From contig PZJY01000004.1 in the NCBI GenBank assembly GCA_031472005.1, positions 62,001 through 126,000 on the forward strand: a stretch of 64,000 bases of DNA. Direction: 5' to 3'. Source of the DNA: Tetracladium setigerum (lineage: Eukaryota; Ascomycota; Leotiomycetes; Helotiales). The stretch's first letter is position 1. Each line of letters begins with the position of its first letter. Shown in pieces: positions 21,411-32,950 of this stretch. A model generated the notes under the pieces. It did not search any database and was not told the DNA's origin. It saw only the letters and a list, made by a program, of their open reading frames with translations. Position numbers and translations under genes: made by a program.

Positions 21411-22497
21411 AGCCACTTACTCGCCGAAGAACTACACTTGTAGACGAGCCTGGATGCTGCATAGCTGCTACTGATAGCTTGAAGATAATCCGAAGGGATA
21501 TAACAATGAAGTCAGTATAGTTTCAACATTATGATAGGGTCATCTTACTCTATTGACTACTGTATCCAAGCCGATCTTTTCTATGAGCGGTTTTGGCAAG
21601 GCAGCTCTAAGAACGAGCGATCGAAAATTTTCATCTCTCCAAAGATTTCTTTACTGTAACTTCTCATTTACCCTCGTTATATCAACACTGAGGCTACTGC
21701 TTATGATAGTCCTTGGAGTTTTTGATCGACTGTTCTCGCTCTAAATAGCTTCAAATTCCATCTTAGCATTTTCTTCTATTCTTTCTTGCACCCACTTCAC
21801 GTAGGCCATGTAAAAGGTAGGGACTGTGCCGTCAAGCTGTACACACATGTTCTCTACAAATTCCTCGTTGCTGAAACTCAAGCTTACAAGAACTTCCAGA
21901 GAAGAGCATGTAACACCTCCTTTGTTAGCGCTAGAGTCTGGAAAGATCACACAGCCAGCCTCCTCGAGGCGTATCTTGGCGTCTCGGGTAATACATAAAT
22001 TGGCTCCCTCAACAATATAGGGAATGTTCGTTTTCCCGCCTGTCAATAACTTGTCAACATTTCCCAGATTTATAGATCCAGGTCTTCCTCCACAAGGTAC
22101 AAAAATGTCGGTCAACCATGAATCCTTCAGATGAAAAGAGTTACGGAAGATAGTACCATTGATAATGATGTCGCCGTTCGGCAATTTTACCTCAAGATCA
22201 TCAACAAGTACTCGATAACCTTTTGTTAACAGTTTGCTGAGATTAAAGCTGGAGATCGTCTCACGGCTCTTCGCTAAACGAATCAACTCGCCATGGTCGA
22301 TGCCCTTTGGGTCAACGAGTACTCCGGATCCGTCAACGATTGAGGTATAAATTTCAGTACTCCGCAGAATCTCATTGCTGCCAAAATCACCATCAGGGCC
22401 TCCGGTCTGCATTTTTCTCACCTTGGATGCGTCCAATTCTTTTTTTTGGTAGATACCCTCAATGTATTGTCTGATAGAATATGTTGTCATACCATAT

Positions 22498-22827
22498 ACG
22501 TGAACGGGTGACCGTATGACTGGAATGATGATGTAAGTGATGATTTTGATAGTAGTGAGTGAATCAGTGAGTTGGTGGCGATAGTGATGAATTTGAGGGG
22601 GTGAATATGCTTGATTGAGGATGAAGGACTGACTGCCGAAATGAAGCTGTGCCATAGGGGCCTTATATACATGTAAATCAAGAGGTTTTGGCATCAACGC
22701 ATTGCTGATGATTCGAATATTCCTTTTGATAGCACGCACCTTGCACCTGATGCAAAACATGCTGTAAAACAGGCTGGTGCAAGAACGACCAAAACAGGTG
22801 AATTTAGCTGGATTCACAGGTTCAATA
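22498..22827 (-). mobile_element. solo-LTR-like element, family 1, copy 1 (330 bp)
   Basis: Flanked by the 5-bp duplication CATAT (22493-22497 and 22828-22832). On the minus strand it runs from TATTGAACCTGTGAATCC to GGTCACCCGTTCACGT and carries a TATA box (GTATATAAGG). It is inserted in the GDH2 relic between codons for ..HDEY and GMTTYS. A second copy at 29532-29873 has intact TGTTGAACC at this end, so TATTG is a G-to-A change. The right end is not the canonical CA, so an atypical LTR or another element type remains possible. Confidence 0.8.
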
Positions 22828-23015
22828 CATATTCATCATGAGGGATTCCACCCAGATTAGGTGATTTGCCAGTAAAGAAAGATCTCCAATTTGGTAGGCC
22901 ACGGTATCTAGCATGCATACAGGCCCAGTCAGCCAAGGTGGCCGTACCTTCATCTGGGCCCATGAATATCATCTCTCGCACCCCATTTTCAAGCAGAATG
23001 TCGAGAATGCTGTCT

Positions 23016-23219
23016 TGTCACAAAACAGCCTTATCATGTGACTATTTGCTTGATGTGGCGAGGTAGAGTGGCTGGTGCAATACTTGCACCAGCGCACTGA
23101 ACGTATATATAGAGTGCGCGTCCCCCTTATTTACACCTTACTGTGAGGCTATTTGCAGCTTCACAACTCGCTCTCCACCACTACATTCAAAGCTCGAACA
23201 GGTGCTATTACGTGTGACA
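23016..23219 (-). mobile_element. solo LTR, family 2 (204 bp)
   Basis: Ends are TGTCACA and TGTGACA (canonical TG..CA), with the 5-bp target duplication TGTCT at 23011-23015 and 23220-23224. Inside are a TATATATAGAG motif and a 23-bp perfect palindrome, GCTGGTGCAA-TAC-TTGCACCAGC less one, at 23071-23093. It lies within the GDH2 relic exactly between KYID and SILDILLENG. Confidence 0.88.
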
Positions 23220-24299
23220 TGTCTATATATTTGTGAAAGGCAACTGCTCCCTTGTTCTGGTGATTAGGGCTTAGTAAAATGACACCTTTAGAGCCACCTT
23301 CGGGGATATCCTTATTTTTGAGTTGCTGGGTTGCAGCGAGACTGTAATTCACGTCAAAAATAGACTTAGCGTTGAGCAAATACTCGTCTTCGTTCCGAGA
23401 TTTTACGATACGAACCCCTCCTCTTGATATATTCTCGAATCTAAGATGAAAAGCCCACACATTATAATCCTGCTACAGTGTCAGAGAACTATGCTGCAAT
23501 TTAATTTACTTAGAGTACTAACCAATCACTAATAACATGCCATATAGTGGCTGGGGATGCTTCGTCCGGCAAAGAAAATCTTGATCAAATTTAAAGCTTA
23601 GAGCGATCTTGTCACATTTGTAAAAGTTCGTCTCTTGTAGAAAGATATTGAAAATTCGAAATGCATTCATAATCATTGCTTCTTGCGTATTGCTTGTCCC
23701 CGCCAAAATAGCATTTGCCAACTCTTGGTATTCCGAACTATGCTTGTCAAGTAGACGTGGATGGGACTCCAAATGATGACTACTATGAATGATAGAGTGA
23801 TTACGGGAGAAGGAAGCATAGAGAAGTTTCAAAAGCTCGGGATGTTTGCAGAAGACTTTAAATGTATACTCTGGATCGAAGGCGTTGTCCGCGATATACG
23901 TCTCCCGTCCAGCTGGTGTTATATCCGTTAGGGTATGAGGACTGTCCATTTCGAAGATGAATGGGGAGTGTTTGGAATCTGTAGCAAGTTAGGATCAAGT
24001 GAGTCTAGAGAAGAGCGGGAGTTACCAAGTCGATTTAAACAATGTTCGCTATATACCCACACGCAATGGGTATAGATAGTCTGCTGTAAGCTCAGTGTTC
24101 CTGTTGTAAATAGTGAATGAAATTTGTTCTCTGGGATACAAGAGGACAATGAAACATCGTTTGTCGTCGGGTCTGTGGATTACTTGACGGACAAAGACGC
24201 ATAGCTCGGAGCAAGAGGACTGATTGCCTCTGCTTGTCTGATAGTACCAAGCGAAGCCATTCTGTATTGAAGTTGTTAAAAACACCTGAGTCCTATGTT

Positions 24300-25530
24300 C
24301 TAACTTAGATTTCTACTTGCAAATAAATCTGTGGAACGACAGCGCAATATATCGCAAGCAGCTTACCGGGACCGCGTAGGGTTCCGAACTACTTCTGCCT
24401 GACATTGAAACTTCACCCCGCTGAGGTAAAAGCTATGATCAATCATGTTATTCATGGCTATAGTGCCGGTCCGCAATCAAGATGAATATTTTGTACAGTG
24501 AGGCACTAGCAATGTTACAGTACACTACGCCATGTAAATCCATAACTATCGATATGCATAGTGCCTCTTAAAATGTACTTGCTGACCTATTGGATGACAT
24601 ACGGCATGCAGGGGGTTCCAAATTATCTTTTAATAAACCTGAGTCCGCTACAAACATAGGAGACGAAAAGAAAAAGCGGCGGTACTATATTATAGAGAGC
24701 AAATAGAAGATAAATTGAGTATCGCGCTTTTTACAATAAGGGGCGATATAAGTGTCACTATTTTTAATAGATAACTTTCTGAAGCAGGCTTCACTTTAAG
24801 ACAATTGCGGCATCCCAACCCTACTCATAGCACGATACATACGCGATACACACTCGGTGGCAATTTTCGCTGATTCCTAACGTCCTTGTGAATTGCTTTT
24901 TGTGGCCTTTATCGCGCATCCGTAAATCCTGTCAGCCCGCATTTTTAAGTTTTGTGGCGCAATCCTAACACCTTGCATTTGTTGACCTCCTGGGTTGGAA
25001 TTGCATTTTTCGCCCACAGATCATAGACACGTACAGAGTTCTTCGCCTGAGCCAAGAAAAAATTGATGGATAACTATACATTTTCTACGTCAACATCCAA
25101 TCACTCAGGTTAATCAATCCAGTTCTTTACGAATGGAGGAGCACACCGACATTCATTCGGGTTGCGTGATATCTCCTCGCCGACAACGAAACCTGAAGCC
25201 GCTTTTTGGGCCAAATTTGGGAATGACTTTGAAGGAGTTGAATGTAATGTTTAGATTTGGACTAGAAATATTTATATTTCAGACTTGTGTTATTATAATT
25301 GTTGTTATATACAAGGGAAAATCAGTGCAATAACAATGGTTCCCGGCTGAAATCGATATGTTTACATTATAGCAATTTACTGTAATAGATAATGGATGGA
25401 TATCTAATAGTAACTTAATAACCTTGTAGACTTCCGCATATAATTTTAAAATTTATAGGACTGCATATTTGTCTCGTGACAGGGTGCGTCTCTCGACCCA
25501 TGACAGACGTTAGATTATTAAATAACGAAA
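24300..25530. other. intergenic, nothing convincing
   Basis: AT-rich. A 66-codon plus ORF at 25133 begins with a real ATG (MEEHTDIHSGCVISPRRQRN) but turns into low-complexity sequence. No other signal. Confidence 0.4.
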
Positions 25531-25535
25531 TATCG

Positions 25536-26315
25536 TCATCTTTCTAAATAGCCGCTTTCGAAGCCGTCTACACAACGCTTTATCCAGTTACTGCCACGAA
25601 ATATTCCGCTAGCAGCTCGACCGTGAGCTAAATCCCTTGCTTTCTGAAGGCTTATAAGCCCATGCTTCGATGTCCAATCTTGATCGTCATTTGCAAGTGT
25701 CATAACACAAATCATACCAGCAATTTTATTAGCTGTCTTACTGTTTTCTGATCCTGCTAAACAAGACAAGTTGATTTTTCGTAAACAGATTTGAGCTAGT
25801 ATAAATGCTGCCTCTCTTGTCGTACTAGTAGCTTTGATAGCATCCCCGAGAGAATCTACAAGGTCGGTCAGGATTTTGCTGACTATAGTATTTGCCCCAA
25901 TTTCTTTTCCATTCAATTTAACCGTTCTTGTCGTTTTTAGAGAAGCCTCTGGAGCGAAAAGATCTAGGCCAGGGTCGTAAGAGCTATTTGCCAGTAGCAT
26001 AACTATCGCCGCATCGTGAAGAGTAGCGATAGCAATTTCAAGGTAATTCTCAGTCTTACTTGGGTCCCAAATAGACCCTCCCCCAATAGAACTCAACGGG
26101 CACTGTATCTTATATTCTTCTTTAAGTAATCTTACCTCCGCAATTCTAGAGCATTTCATAAGTATTGATGCGCAAACTGCCAAATTTCCTTCGGCAAAGT
26201 TGTTTAAAGCATCGTCAAAATAAATCGAGAATTCAGAATGTTTCTTGTGATATTGTTCGAATTCCCGGAACTCTCTGATACTAAGGTCAATATCGGTTTG
26301 AGAGAAAGCATCCAT
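25536..26315 (-). CDS. conserved-looking protein of unknown function, 259 aa
   Basis: Uninterrupted minus frame from ATG 26315 (MDAFSQTDIDLSIREFREFE) to a stop at 25536; the frame is open further upstream to 26381 but without protein character. It is mostly alpha-helical by inspection, with segments FDDALNNFAEGNLAVCASIL, IATLHDAAIVMLLANSSYDP, and EIGANTIVSKILTDLVDSLG. No signal peptide, membrane helix or catalytic motif is recognised. It lies between the GDH2 relic and a repeat block in heavily mutated DNA yet has no stop, which suggests recent function. I do not recognise the family. Confidence 0.6.
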   Translation of the reverse strand: MDAFSQTDIDLSIREFREFEQYHKKHSEFSIYFDDALNNFAEGNLAVCASILMKCSRIAEVRLLKEEYKIQCPLSSIGGGSIWDPSKTENYLEIAIATLHDAAIVMLLANSSYDPGLDLFAPEASLKTTRTVKLNGKEIGANTIVSKILTDLVDSLGDAIKATSTTREAAFILAQICLRKINLSCLAGSENSKTANKIAGMICVMTLANDDQDWTSKHGLISLQKARDLAHGRAASGIFRGSNWIKRCVDGFESGYLER

Positions 26316-26639
26316 CGATTTGTTTAGTCTTTGAAAATAGGTACAGAATATCCGATATTGTAAATGCAGAGGAAGATGCAAGAGGGAAAAAGTCCTCGAC
26401 TTTTAACATTAAATACGACCCAACAGTCACCAGCAATCCAGTCAAATTGTTGCCGTGAGGTTAATAGAACGATGCCTAAGTTTCAGGCTAACAAGCAACG
26501 GTCGCAAATAAAGTAATTGATTTAAGCTAGTGCAGATGACTTATAAGCTGATTTTACGCCAGCCACCAGACCAGTTAGCTCTATTAAGTCAGCCAAGTGT
26601 CTATTCAATACTGTAACATAGAGTAGTAAGACTCTTACA

Positions 26640-27165
26640 TACAGTGAGCTTCGAATCGGCTTCCTCTGTGTTAACTCTTTCATTCAATTAAGCCACAGTG
26701 CCAAGTGGCACTAGATCCATTATGGTTTTGGTCATCATCTTTTGGCCTGATGGGAGACCTGGCTGCTTTACAGAATCGCAAACGGGTCATCACATCACAT
26801 GATCACCCAAAACAGAATCCTAGAACAAACAATGGAATTGAAACCGCAAGGAATTGAGCAGCAGCCAGGCGACTGTACTGGCAGGAGCTGCCAGCATGTT
26901 CTGCGTCTTTTCGATATCATTTCTTGGGCTCCAGAGCCATTGACGAAGATGACGAGCCCTTCCCCTTTCCGCGAAGTCGAATCATACGAAGGACAATGGG
27001 ACGACCCATTCGAGGATGACTTTCCTAGCGAATAACACACATAACCGTAGGAGGTAGAAAAGCTGGAATTTTGTGAGCTTCGTGACTGAGATGAAGGGAG
27101 CATATACAACGAACTTCCAGCGAAGTATATACGATACTCCATCCATTAGAGTTTCAAGATCTATA
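26640..27165 (+). repeat. dispersed module with short conserved ORF, copy 1
   Basis: Matches the inverse of 60790-61330. Two sub-modules are seen: M1 (TCGGCTTCCTC..AAGCCACAGTGCC, 26655-26710) and M2 (GACCTGGCTGCTTTA..GGTCATCACATCACATGA, 26757-26803). A short ORF 26949-27035 starts MTSPSPFREVESYEGQ and contains DPFEDDF; the copy at 61003-60911 keeps MTSPSPFHEIESYDRQ and PFEDDF. The conserved peptide suggests the first coding exon of the downstream repeat gene. Confidence 0.65.
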
Positions 27166-27169
27166 ACAG

Positions 27170-27615
27170 GGTGCAGTCAACGAATATAGAGACGGACTTA
27201 GTTCTTGAGCTTGTATATAGCATTGTCAATGTTGCAATTGACTACATCGGCTTGGAGGGTTTTGACCTAGGCCGTCATGGCTCAATATCGATTCTCTCCT
27301 TGCATATCGCACCCACCAAAGGGACTTACCTCATCGACGTCCATGCCCTCGGGGGGCCGCCTTCTCGACCACCAACAGTAGTGGAGTATCGTTGAAAACT
27401 GTCCTGGAATCTACAACTATCCCTAAAGTCGTGTTCGATATCCGTGACAATTCACACGCGTTGTTCCGTCTTTTCCAGGTCTCTGTTGAAAGCATCAAAT
27501 ATCATCAGCTCATGGAGCTCGCAACTCGGACAGGCTCACGGGAACTGGTATCCCATACCACCATTTCCAACCCAAATTCGACTCTCTTTCCATACGAACT
27601 TAATGTTTTGATATA
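27170..27615 (+). pseudogene. 3'-5' exonuclease (RNase D-like) relic, frameshifted
   Basis: Reads STNIETDLVLELVYSI, AIDYIGLEGFDLGRHGSISI, LHIAPTKGTYLIDVHALGG, then after a one-base insertion in a run of six G at about 27351 continues in another frame AAFSTTNSSGVSLKTVLEST, TIPKVVFDIRDNSHALF, QLMELATRTGSRELV. The order DxE-like N-terminus, FDIRND-type motif and LMELATR is that of the DnaQ/RNase D exonuclease domain found in many fungal hypothetical proteins. It ends near 27615, where the helicase relic starts. It shares its first residues with the relic at 60.7 kb. Confidence 0.65.
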
Positions 27616-27619
27616 ATCC

Positions 27620-30600
27620 AGTGCACCAAGTGGTCGTGTGTCATGTCTGCAAGTCCTGTATCGTCCCTGGTGCTCAAGTCAAGAGCGTCACTTACGGGCA
27701 GAACCACACCGACTTTCTGGTAAAGAGCTCAAAACTGCGGTCCAGCGTTTGAATAAATATAGTCTGAGGACAGTTGAAGAGTTAAGAGAATATAAGCCTC
27801 GAGTCGAGGACTAATGTCAAGCGATTGAGCACTTGGCTTGTTATGGTGGCTTTTACTGCCTATAGCCAGAGTGCCAGTATAGCACTCGTCATTTCCGTGA
27901 GATGAGGAAACATATGCCTTCAGTCTATCAAATTAAGGCTGTAATCCATGAAAAGACTGCACTGTGGAAAGAGGTCAAGCTTCAGACATATTTCATAGGG
28001 CATGGGAGGATTGATTACTTTGTTGTAATAGATAACACAGAGAAGGAAGGGGTGTCTGAACAAGCTAGTGATTCTGTTCTCTTAACATAACCTGAGAGGG
28101 ATTTGTTTAAGAAGTTGGAGATGGATTACAAGGATGTGAAATGCGATCTTGAGGAGCAAGCAACGGTAGTCCAGGATATTGGAGATCTAAGGTCGGAAAA
28201 GGTGCTATGGCTATATGACTTGACAGGGTTTTTATATTACTTGACTATATTAAAGGATGAGGAGATCTGGGCCTCGTATAAGCTGTCACTAAAGAAAGAG
28301 CTTGATATAAATAGTGAGGATGCTGCGGATCCTCACCTCGTCCGAATTTTGGTCGCAGCTGAGGTTATCTTGAGAGATGCGTACCGGTTATGTAGCGATA
28401 CCTCGCCAGACTGCAAAATGACCCAGTAGCGGGCTAATATCTTAAACGAATTATATACTAGGGCATCAGGCAAAGCAGATGGGTTCCGGTATTTCAAGAA
28501 TGCGTCCACCCTCGTCACGTACTTTACTATAATGAAGCAGTTGCTAGTGTACTACTACCGAGTGGTATATTGTGAAGGCGGTCATTTCACCCAGGCCTAG
28601 CCGGACTAAATGCTGCCCGGAGATGTTATCCAGCCCACTGCCTCACAGATTCAAGCCATGAATAAGATCATAAAAGGCTTAGCTCTTGAGGATAAGGAAG
28701 AGGGTGAGCTGGCTCTCAAGCATACTATTCGGCGACTGTACTTAGCCCTAATCTGCCAGAATGTTAGTAGCGTGCCATTTAAATCACCTGTCTTGAGCTT
28801 CTGTGCTATACGAAGCAGGAAAGTCCGTGGGAAAGGCCGAGGGTTATGGGAGGAGCCGGGAAATTTCAACAGCCATTTGTCGGCTCTGACGTAGACTGCT
28901 TAGCTTGTGATATTTAACTATACTTGTTTCCAAGAGCAAGATAACGAAGACCAAATCCTAGTCTTCCTCGCTAAGATCTGTAAGAAGTTCTTCCAGCAGC
29001 TGGCCGAGACGCTATTCGGGCATATTTTATAATGGAGGCTATATCTATTCCAAGTTAGAAAGGTTGCAATTGCAAAACACTAAGCTCGGTAGTTCTTAGA
29101 CGGGCAGACTATGGAATATCGCGGGGTGGAATTATGAATGTCGCAGATCTCTAACTTAGTTATTTCTGAGTACTAACAAGCCCATGCACTGCTCTATAAT
29201 AAGCTCCTATTCTAAGCAAAGGACCTCATCCTAATAGAATCTTAAAGGCTTAAGGATAATTTAAATCTAGAAGATTTTAAAGGCTCGTGGCTCTCTCATC
29301 CTAGTAACTCTGAGTTCTTAGAGGGTGCTAAGCTTACTCTCTTCCGGCGGATCTAAGGCAATGCTAAGCTCCGGGCCATATTCTTAACCGAGAATAAGGA
29401 TAGAAGTATAGTCTTGTGTTCTAAGGCTATAGACATCTACGAAGCACATGCCCAAGAGTTCCTAAAGCGGATATTGGTGCTATTTCATATCCCACCAGGC
29501 CCGCCGTTACGAGAACCCGAATTACTATTAGACGTGAACGGGTGACCGTATAGCTGGAATGATGATGTAAGTGATGAAATCAGTAGTAGTGAGTGAATCA
29601 GTGAGTTGGTGACGAAAGTGATGAATTTGAGGGGGTGAATATGCTTGATTGAGGATGAAGAACTGACTGGAGAAATGAATCTGTGCCATAAGGGTCTTAT
29701 ATACATGCAAATCAAGGGGATTTGGCATCATCGTATTGCTCGATGATTTGAATACGCCTTCTGATGGCATACACCTTGCATTTGATGCAAAACATGCATC
29801 AAAACATGCTGTAAAACAGGCTGATGCAAAACAGGCAAAACAGGTGATTTTGGGTGAATTCACAGGTTCAACAATTAGTGATGTAGCGGAACAATGCTCG
29901 GCAGCGCCATTTATTAATCTAGGAGAAGCTAGTTATAATCTATACCTAGTATTACAACGGTCAGCAGTAATCTAATGCGTATAAGGACAACATTCGCTTC
30001 TTACTCAAGCCGATCGGGGATCTGTTGCTTTCGTACATTGTATATATTCTGCCCTTGCGATAGTTGTTTCTTCGATAGCAGACTCCGCGTGCCCTCATCT
30101 CTCCATATCTGTGGATAAAGTTAGACAGGGCAATATAGTCTGATAGGACACTTTTAATTTGTTTAATAAAAGTATATACTCGTGCCAAGGTGCCACGATT
30201 ATATACGTCTAACTGGCGGCAATTTGCAGCCTCAATTACTAAAGAGAAATTTTCTATCAAGGAACGGGTGAACTTTAATCTTAAGGACGGCATCGGGGAG
30301 GATATCGAGGACGAGCTGGATCTAGTTGCCTTAGCGGAACTAAGCAACCATATATACCACACATTCAATCATGCGTATACTGGCACCACCACACTCACCA
30401 TGAGTTCTTTGCTACACCGGAATTACCGAGCATCCGAGAGCTGGCGTACATTCTTCCGGTTCGATCACGTTCTCCAAGGTAAGAGGCCACGGGGTGCTTC
30501 AGAGACATTATCGCTGCGAATACTTGATACTTCTAAGCGCGGCCAAATGCGTCGGAAAGGTGCTTATTCTGAGGCCGACTTGCTAGCTATTACTCGGAGG

Positions 30601-32390
30601 CTACAAAACACACCAGATTTACAATTCCGGGTTCCAGGTCAGCGGAATAGCGTGCTTACCATCATAGGACCTCAGCTAGCTGAGCAAGTAGTTCTAATAA
30701 TAGGAACCGGCTCTAGTAAGACTTTAGTCGTTATAATTAAGGCTGTAATTGCAGATGCTGGGATTATTATTCTGGTTCTTCCTATAGTTGCTTTACGGGG
30801 TGATATATTGAGACGCTTTCACTAGGTAGGCATTCGGCCCCTGATCTAGTCGGTGGATTATAAATAGTCCGCTTCGTTAGTTATTATATTAGCCGAAGCT
30901 ATATGTACTCTAAGCTTTCTCGAATATTATCATATTCAAGTCAGTAAATAGAGACTAGCGCGCATTATAGTTGATAAGGGTCATCTCACCATTACGGCCA
31001 GTGACTACCGGCCATACATAGCGCAAGTAGGCTAGTATATCCGGCAAGTCAGGACGCAAACAATCTAGCTAATAGCAACTCTTCCTCCTATGATATAAGA
31101 GGAGTTTATCGAGCATAACAAGCTAGTCAGGCCAAGGGTTATCCGGGAATCGATTAACCGACCGAATATCAAGTATATAGTTAGCTCTAAGACTAGACCG
31201 GGTGCCTTAATTGAGAAAGCCGCCAACTTAGTACAGGCAAACTAGCCTAAACAAGAGATCTTTAACCACTCTCGGGACAAGCTTATCATCTATTACTAAA
31301 CGCGGAAGGAAGTGGCTCTACTTGCTAACCTTCTCCAATCTCCATCGTACACATCTAAGTCCGGGTCTAAAGAGGAAAAGGCTACAATTATCACCGGGTG
31401 GCTTAGTTTAAGAGACCAGCCGGTTATTATAGCTACATTTGCACTTGGGATTAGGTTTAACTATCCTCACGTACAATAGGTAGTCTATATGGATGCACCT
31501 AATAAAGCAATAGCTTTCTCCCAAGAATCTAGTAAAGCAGGTCGTGATAGCGGGAAATCCTCTTCTATTATCATACTTAGTACAACATAGAAGCCGCAGC
31601 TAGACAAGGTATTGCCTCCGGACAAGGAAGCCATGCAGCTCTATCTAACATAGCAGTATTATTCTCGCGGTGTTCTAAGCTAGTTATTAGATGCTCAGCC
31701 CAATTAGCGGTAGTTTATACTAAGCGACGAGGTGTGTCAAGTATACTAGAAGCCACACACAGAAGACCGGCCTCTCGACTTAAAATATAAGTTAGCAATT
31801 AATAGAGGCATGGAGTTTACTAGCCCGGATAAGGTGCTACGACAAGATCACCACCGGGATCAGGTGCTCGAAAACTAGAGAGAGACCTTAAAATCATATT
31901 AAGTAATTATCTCTACTATTATATCCTTAGCCGTAAGTTTAACCACGCGCCTAGTAAATGCTCCTAGCGATTCCACTAGATTCATGCTAAGACCGAGGCG
32001 TACCAGACACGGAAGGGAGAAGAGAAGGAGTAAATTCAACGGTATATAGCCTATTAGAACTGCTACCAGCCGCAGGAAATCTGCCGGGTCGCGGATCCTA
32101 AGCACGACGAGGCCGAATGCCGGTTCTCTAATATAGTGATGCTGCTCTGCTATAGGGTATATAAACGGGTTAGTGGTAGTGATTAGTTATAAAAGTATTT
32201 CCAGCGGACTTTTAAGACTAAACTTAAGTATATAATCTGGCTAGGGGAGACGGCGTTGCTCAAGGGGAATAAATACATTTAAGCTACTTTCGTTACTGCT
32301 CGTGCTTTATCTGAGCTAGGGTAGTAGAGGTAGTGTATGTATGCTAGCCGAGAGTGGAAGCTAGCCCTAAGTAAGTTGCGATATAGAGCT
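27620..32390 (+). pseudogene. RecQ-type, telomere-linked-helicase-like gene relic, RIP-eroded
   Basis: A long single reading frame is broken mainly by stops at CAG/CAA or TGG codons. In order: an HxxH C2H2 finger (PECQYSTRHFREMRKH, about 27880), a helical region (DPHLVRILVAAEVILRDAYR, 28340; KADGFRYFKNASTLVTYF, 28470), then helicase motifs: Walker A GTGSSKT at 30703-30723 (consensus GTGSGKT), VDKGH at 30970-30984 (DEGH with GAG to AAG), IATLPP near 31070, and QESSKAGRD at 31522-31548 (QxxGRAGRD). A Cys-rich CYQPQEICRVADPKHDEAEC follows near 32070. Similar proteins in ascomycetes include subtelomeric TLH helicases. Split at 29532-29873 by a solo LTR; joining across one ATTAG copy restores the frame. 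Non-functional. Confidence 0.8.
29532..29873 (-). mobile_element. solo-LTR-like element, family 1, copy 2 (342 bp)
   Basis: Flanked by the 5-bp duplication ATTAG (29527-29531, 29874-29878). On the minus strand it runs from TGTTGAACCTGTGAATTCAC to CACCCGTTCACGT and has the same TATA box region (TGTATATAAG) as the copy at 22498-22827. It interrupts the helicase relic after REPELL. Compared with copy 1 it has an extra short direct repeat (AAACATGCATC) near 29790. Confidence 0.85.
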
Positions 32391-32547
32391 CCTTAATTAG
32401 ATTAATACATAATGAAATGTTTTAGAGGAATCGAAAAGGATTAGCTTGAGAACTTGTAATAAAGGGCTAACAATTTACCCAGAGCATCAGCATGCCACTA
32501 GATATTTAGGAAGACTAAGGGATTGGGTCAAGCCCTGGGATGTGCAT

Positions 32548-32950
32548 GAAGTTGAGTACTCATGGGTGTTGAATACTCATGGGTGTTGAGTACTCATGGG
32601 TGTTGAGTACTCATGCGCGGGAGTCCACACAATCGATTGGTCAAGCATTTTAATTAGTCTACAGCGGGGGGACACTGCCTGTGATTGGTTGTGTTGCGTT
32701 GACTTTCAAAGGCAGTGTTGCATGAAGCTGAGTACTCATAGGTGTTGAGTACTCATGCGCGAGAGTCCACACAATTGATTGGTCAAGCATTTTAATTAGT
32801 TTACACACTGCCTGTGATTAGTTGTGTCGCGTTGACTTTCTTAGGCAGTGTTGCCTTTGGAGGGCCACGCCTGCATAGACGATAGACTTTGAAAGGACTT
32901 GCCTTTAAAGGGCCACGCTTGCATAGACGATGGACTTTGAAAGGACTTGT
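32548..32950 (+). repeat. nested tandem repeats 3' of the helicase relic
   Basis: GTTGAGTACTCATGGGT occurs about four times from 32566 to 32614. A unit of roughly 150 bp with GTACTCATGCGCG, GTCCACACAATYGATTGGTC and CACTGCCTGTGATT is present twice (about 32555-32715 and 32719-32850). A 46-bp unit GGGCCACGCYTGCATAGACG is then repeated twice (32860-32950). Such repeats are common next to telomere-linked helicase genes. Confidence 0.85.

Larger units (their letters stand above)
21415..24290 (-). pseudogene. NAD-specific glutamate dehydrogenase (GDH2 type) relic split by two solo LTRs
   Basis: Read 24290 to 21415. It encodes the middle and C-terminal part of the large fungal NAD-GDH, which deaminates glutamate to 2-oxoglutarate. 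Landmarks in order: CIPENKFHSLFTTGTLSLQQ, HCVWVYSEHCLNRL, FHLRFENISRGGVRIVKSRN, the catalytic-region KNKDIPEGGSKGVILL, MIFMGPDEGTATLADWA, FFTGKSPNLGGIPHD, VRKMQTGGPDGDFGSNEIL, IPYIVEGANLCITRDA, SANKGGVTCSSLEVL, and a tail past TAG 21743-21741 (ENSRSKTP..LPKPLIEKIGLDT, then YAASRLVYK). Insertions at 23016-23219 and 22498-22827 cut it; removing each with one target repeat rejoins the frame. The N-terminal third is missing. TAG at 21743 stands for an expected Trp. Confidence 0.85.

Noticed and set aside
22485..22820. ORF continuing upstream of the GDH frame through the LTR (part of a 358-codon ORF)
   Set aside because: The first third of that ORF is LTR sequence that happens to be open; it is not part of the dehydrogenase.
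32548..32950. CRISPR-like array
   Set aside because: Repeats are directly adjacent or differ in length, with no unique spacers of constant size; the setting is eukaryotic.
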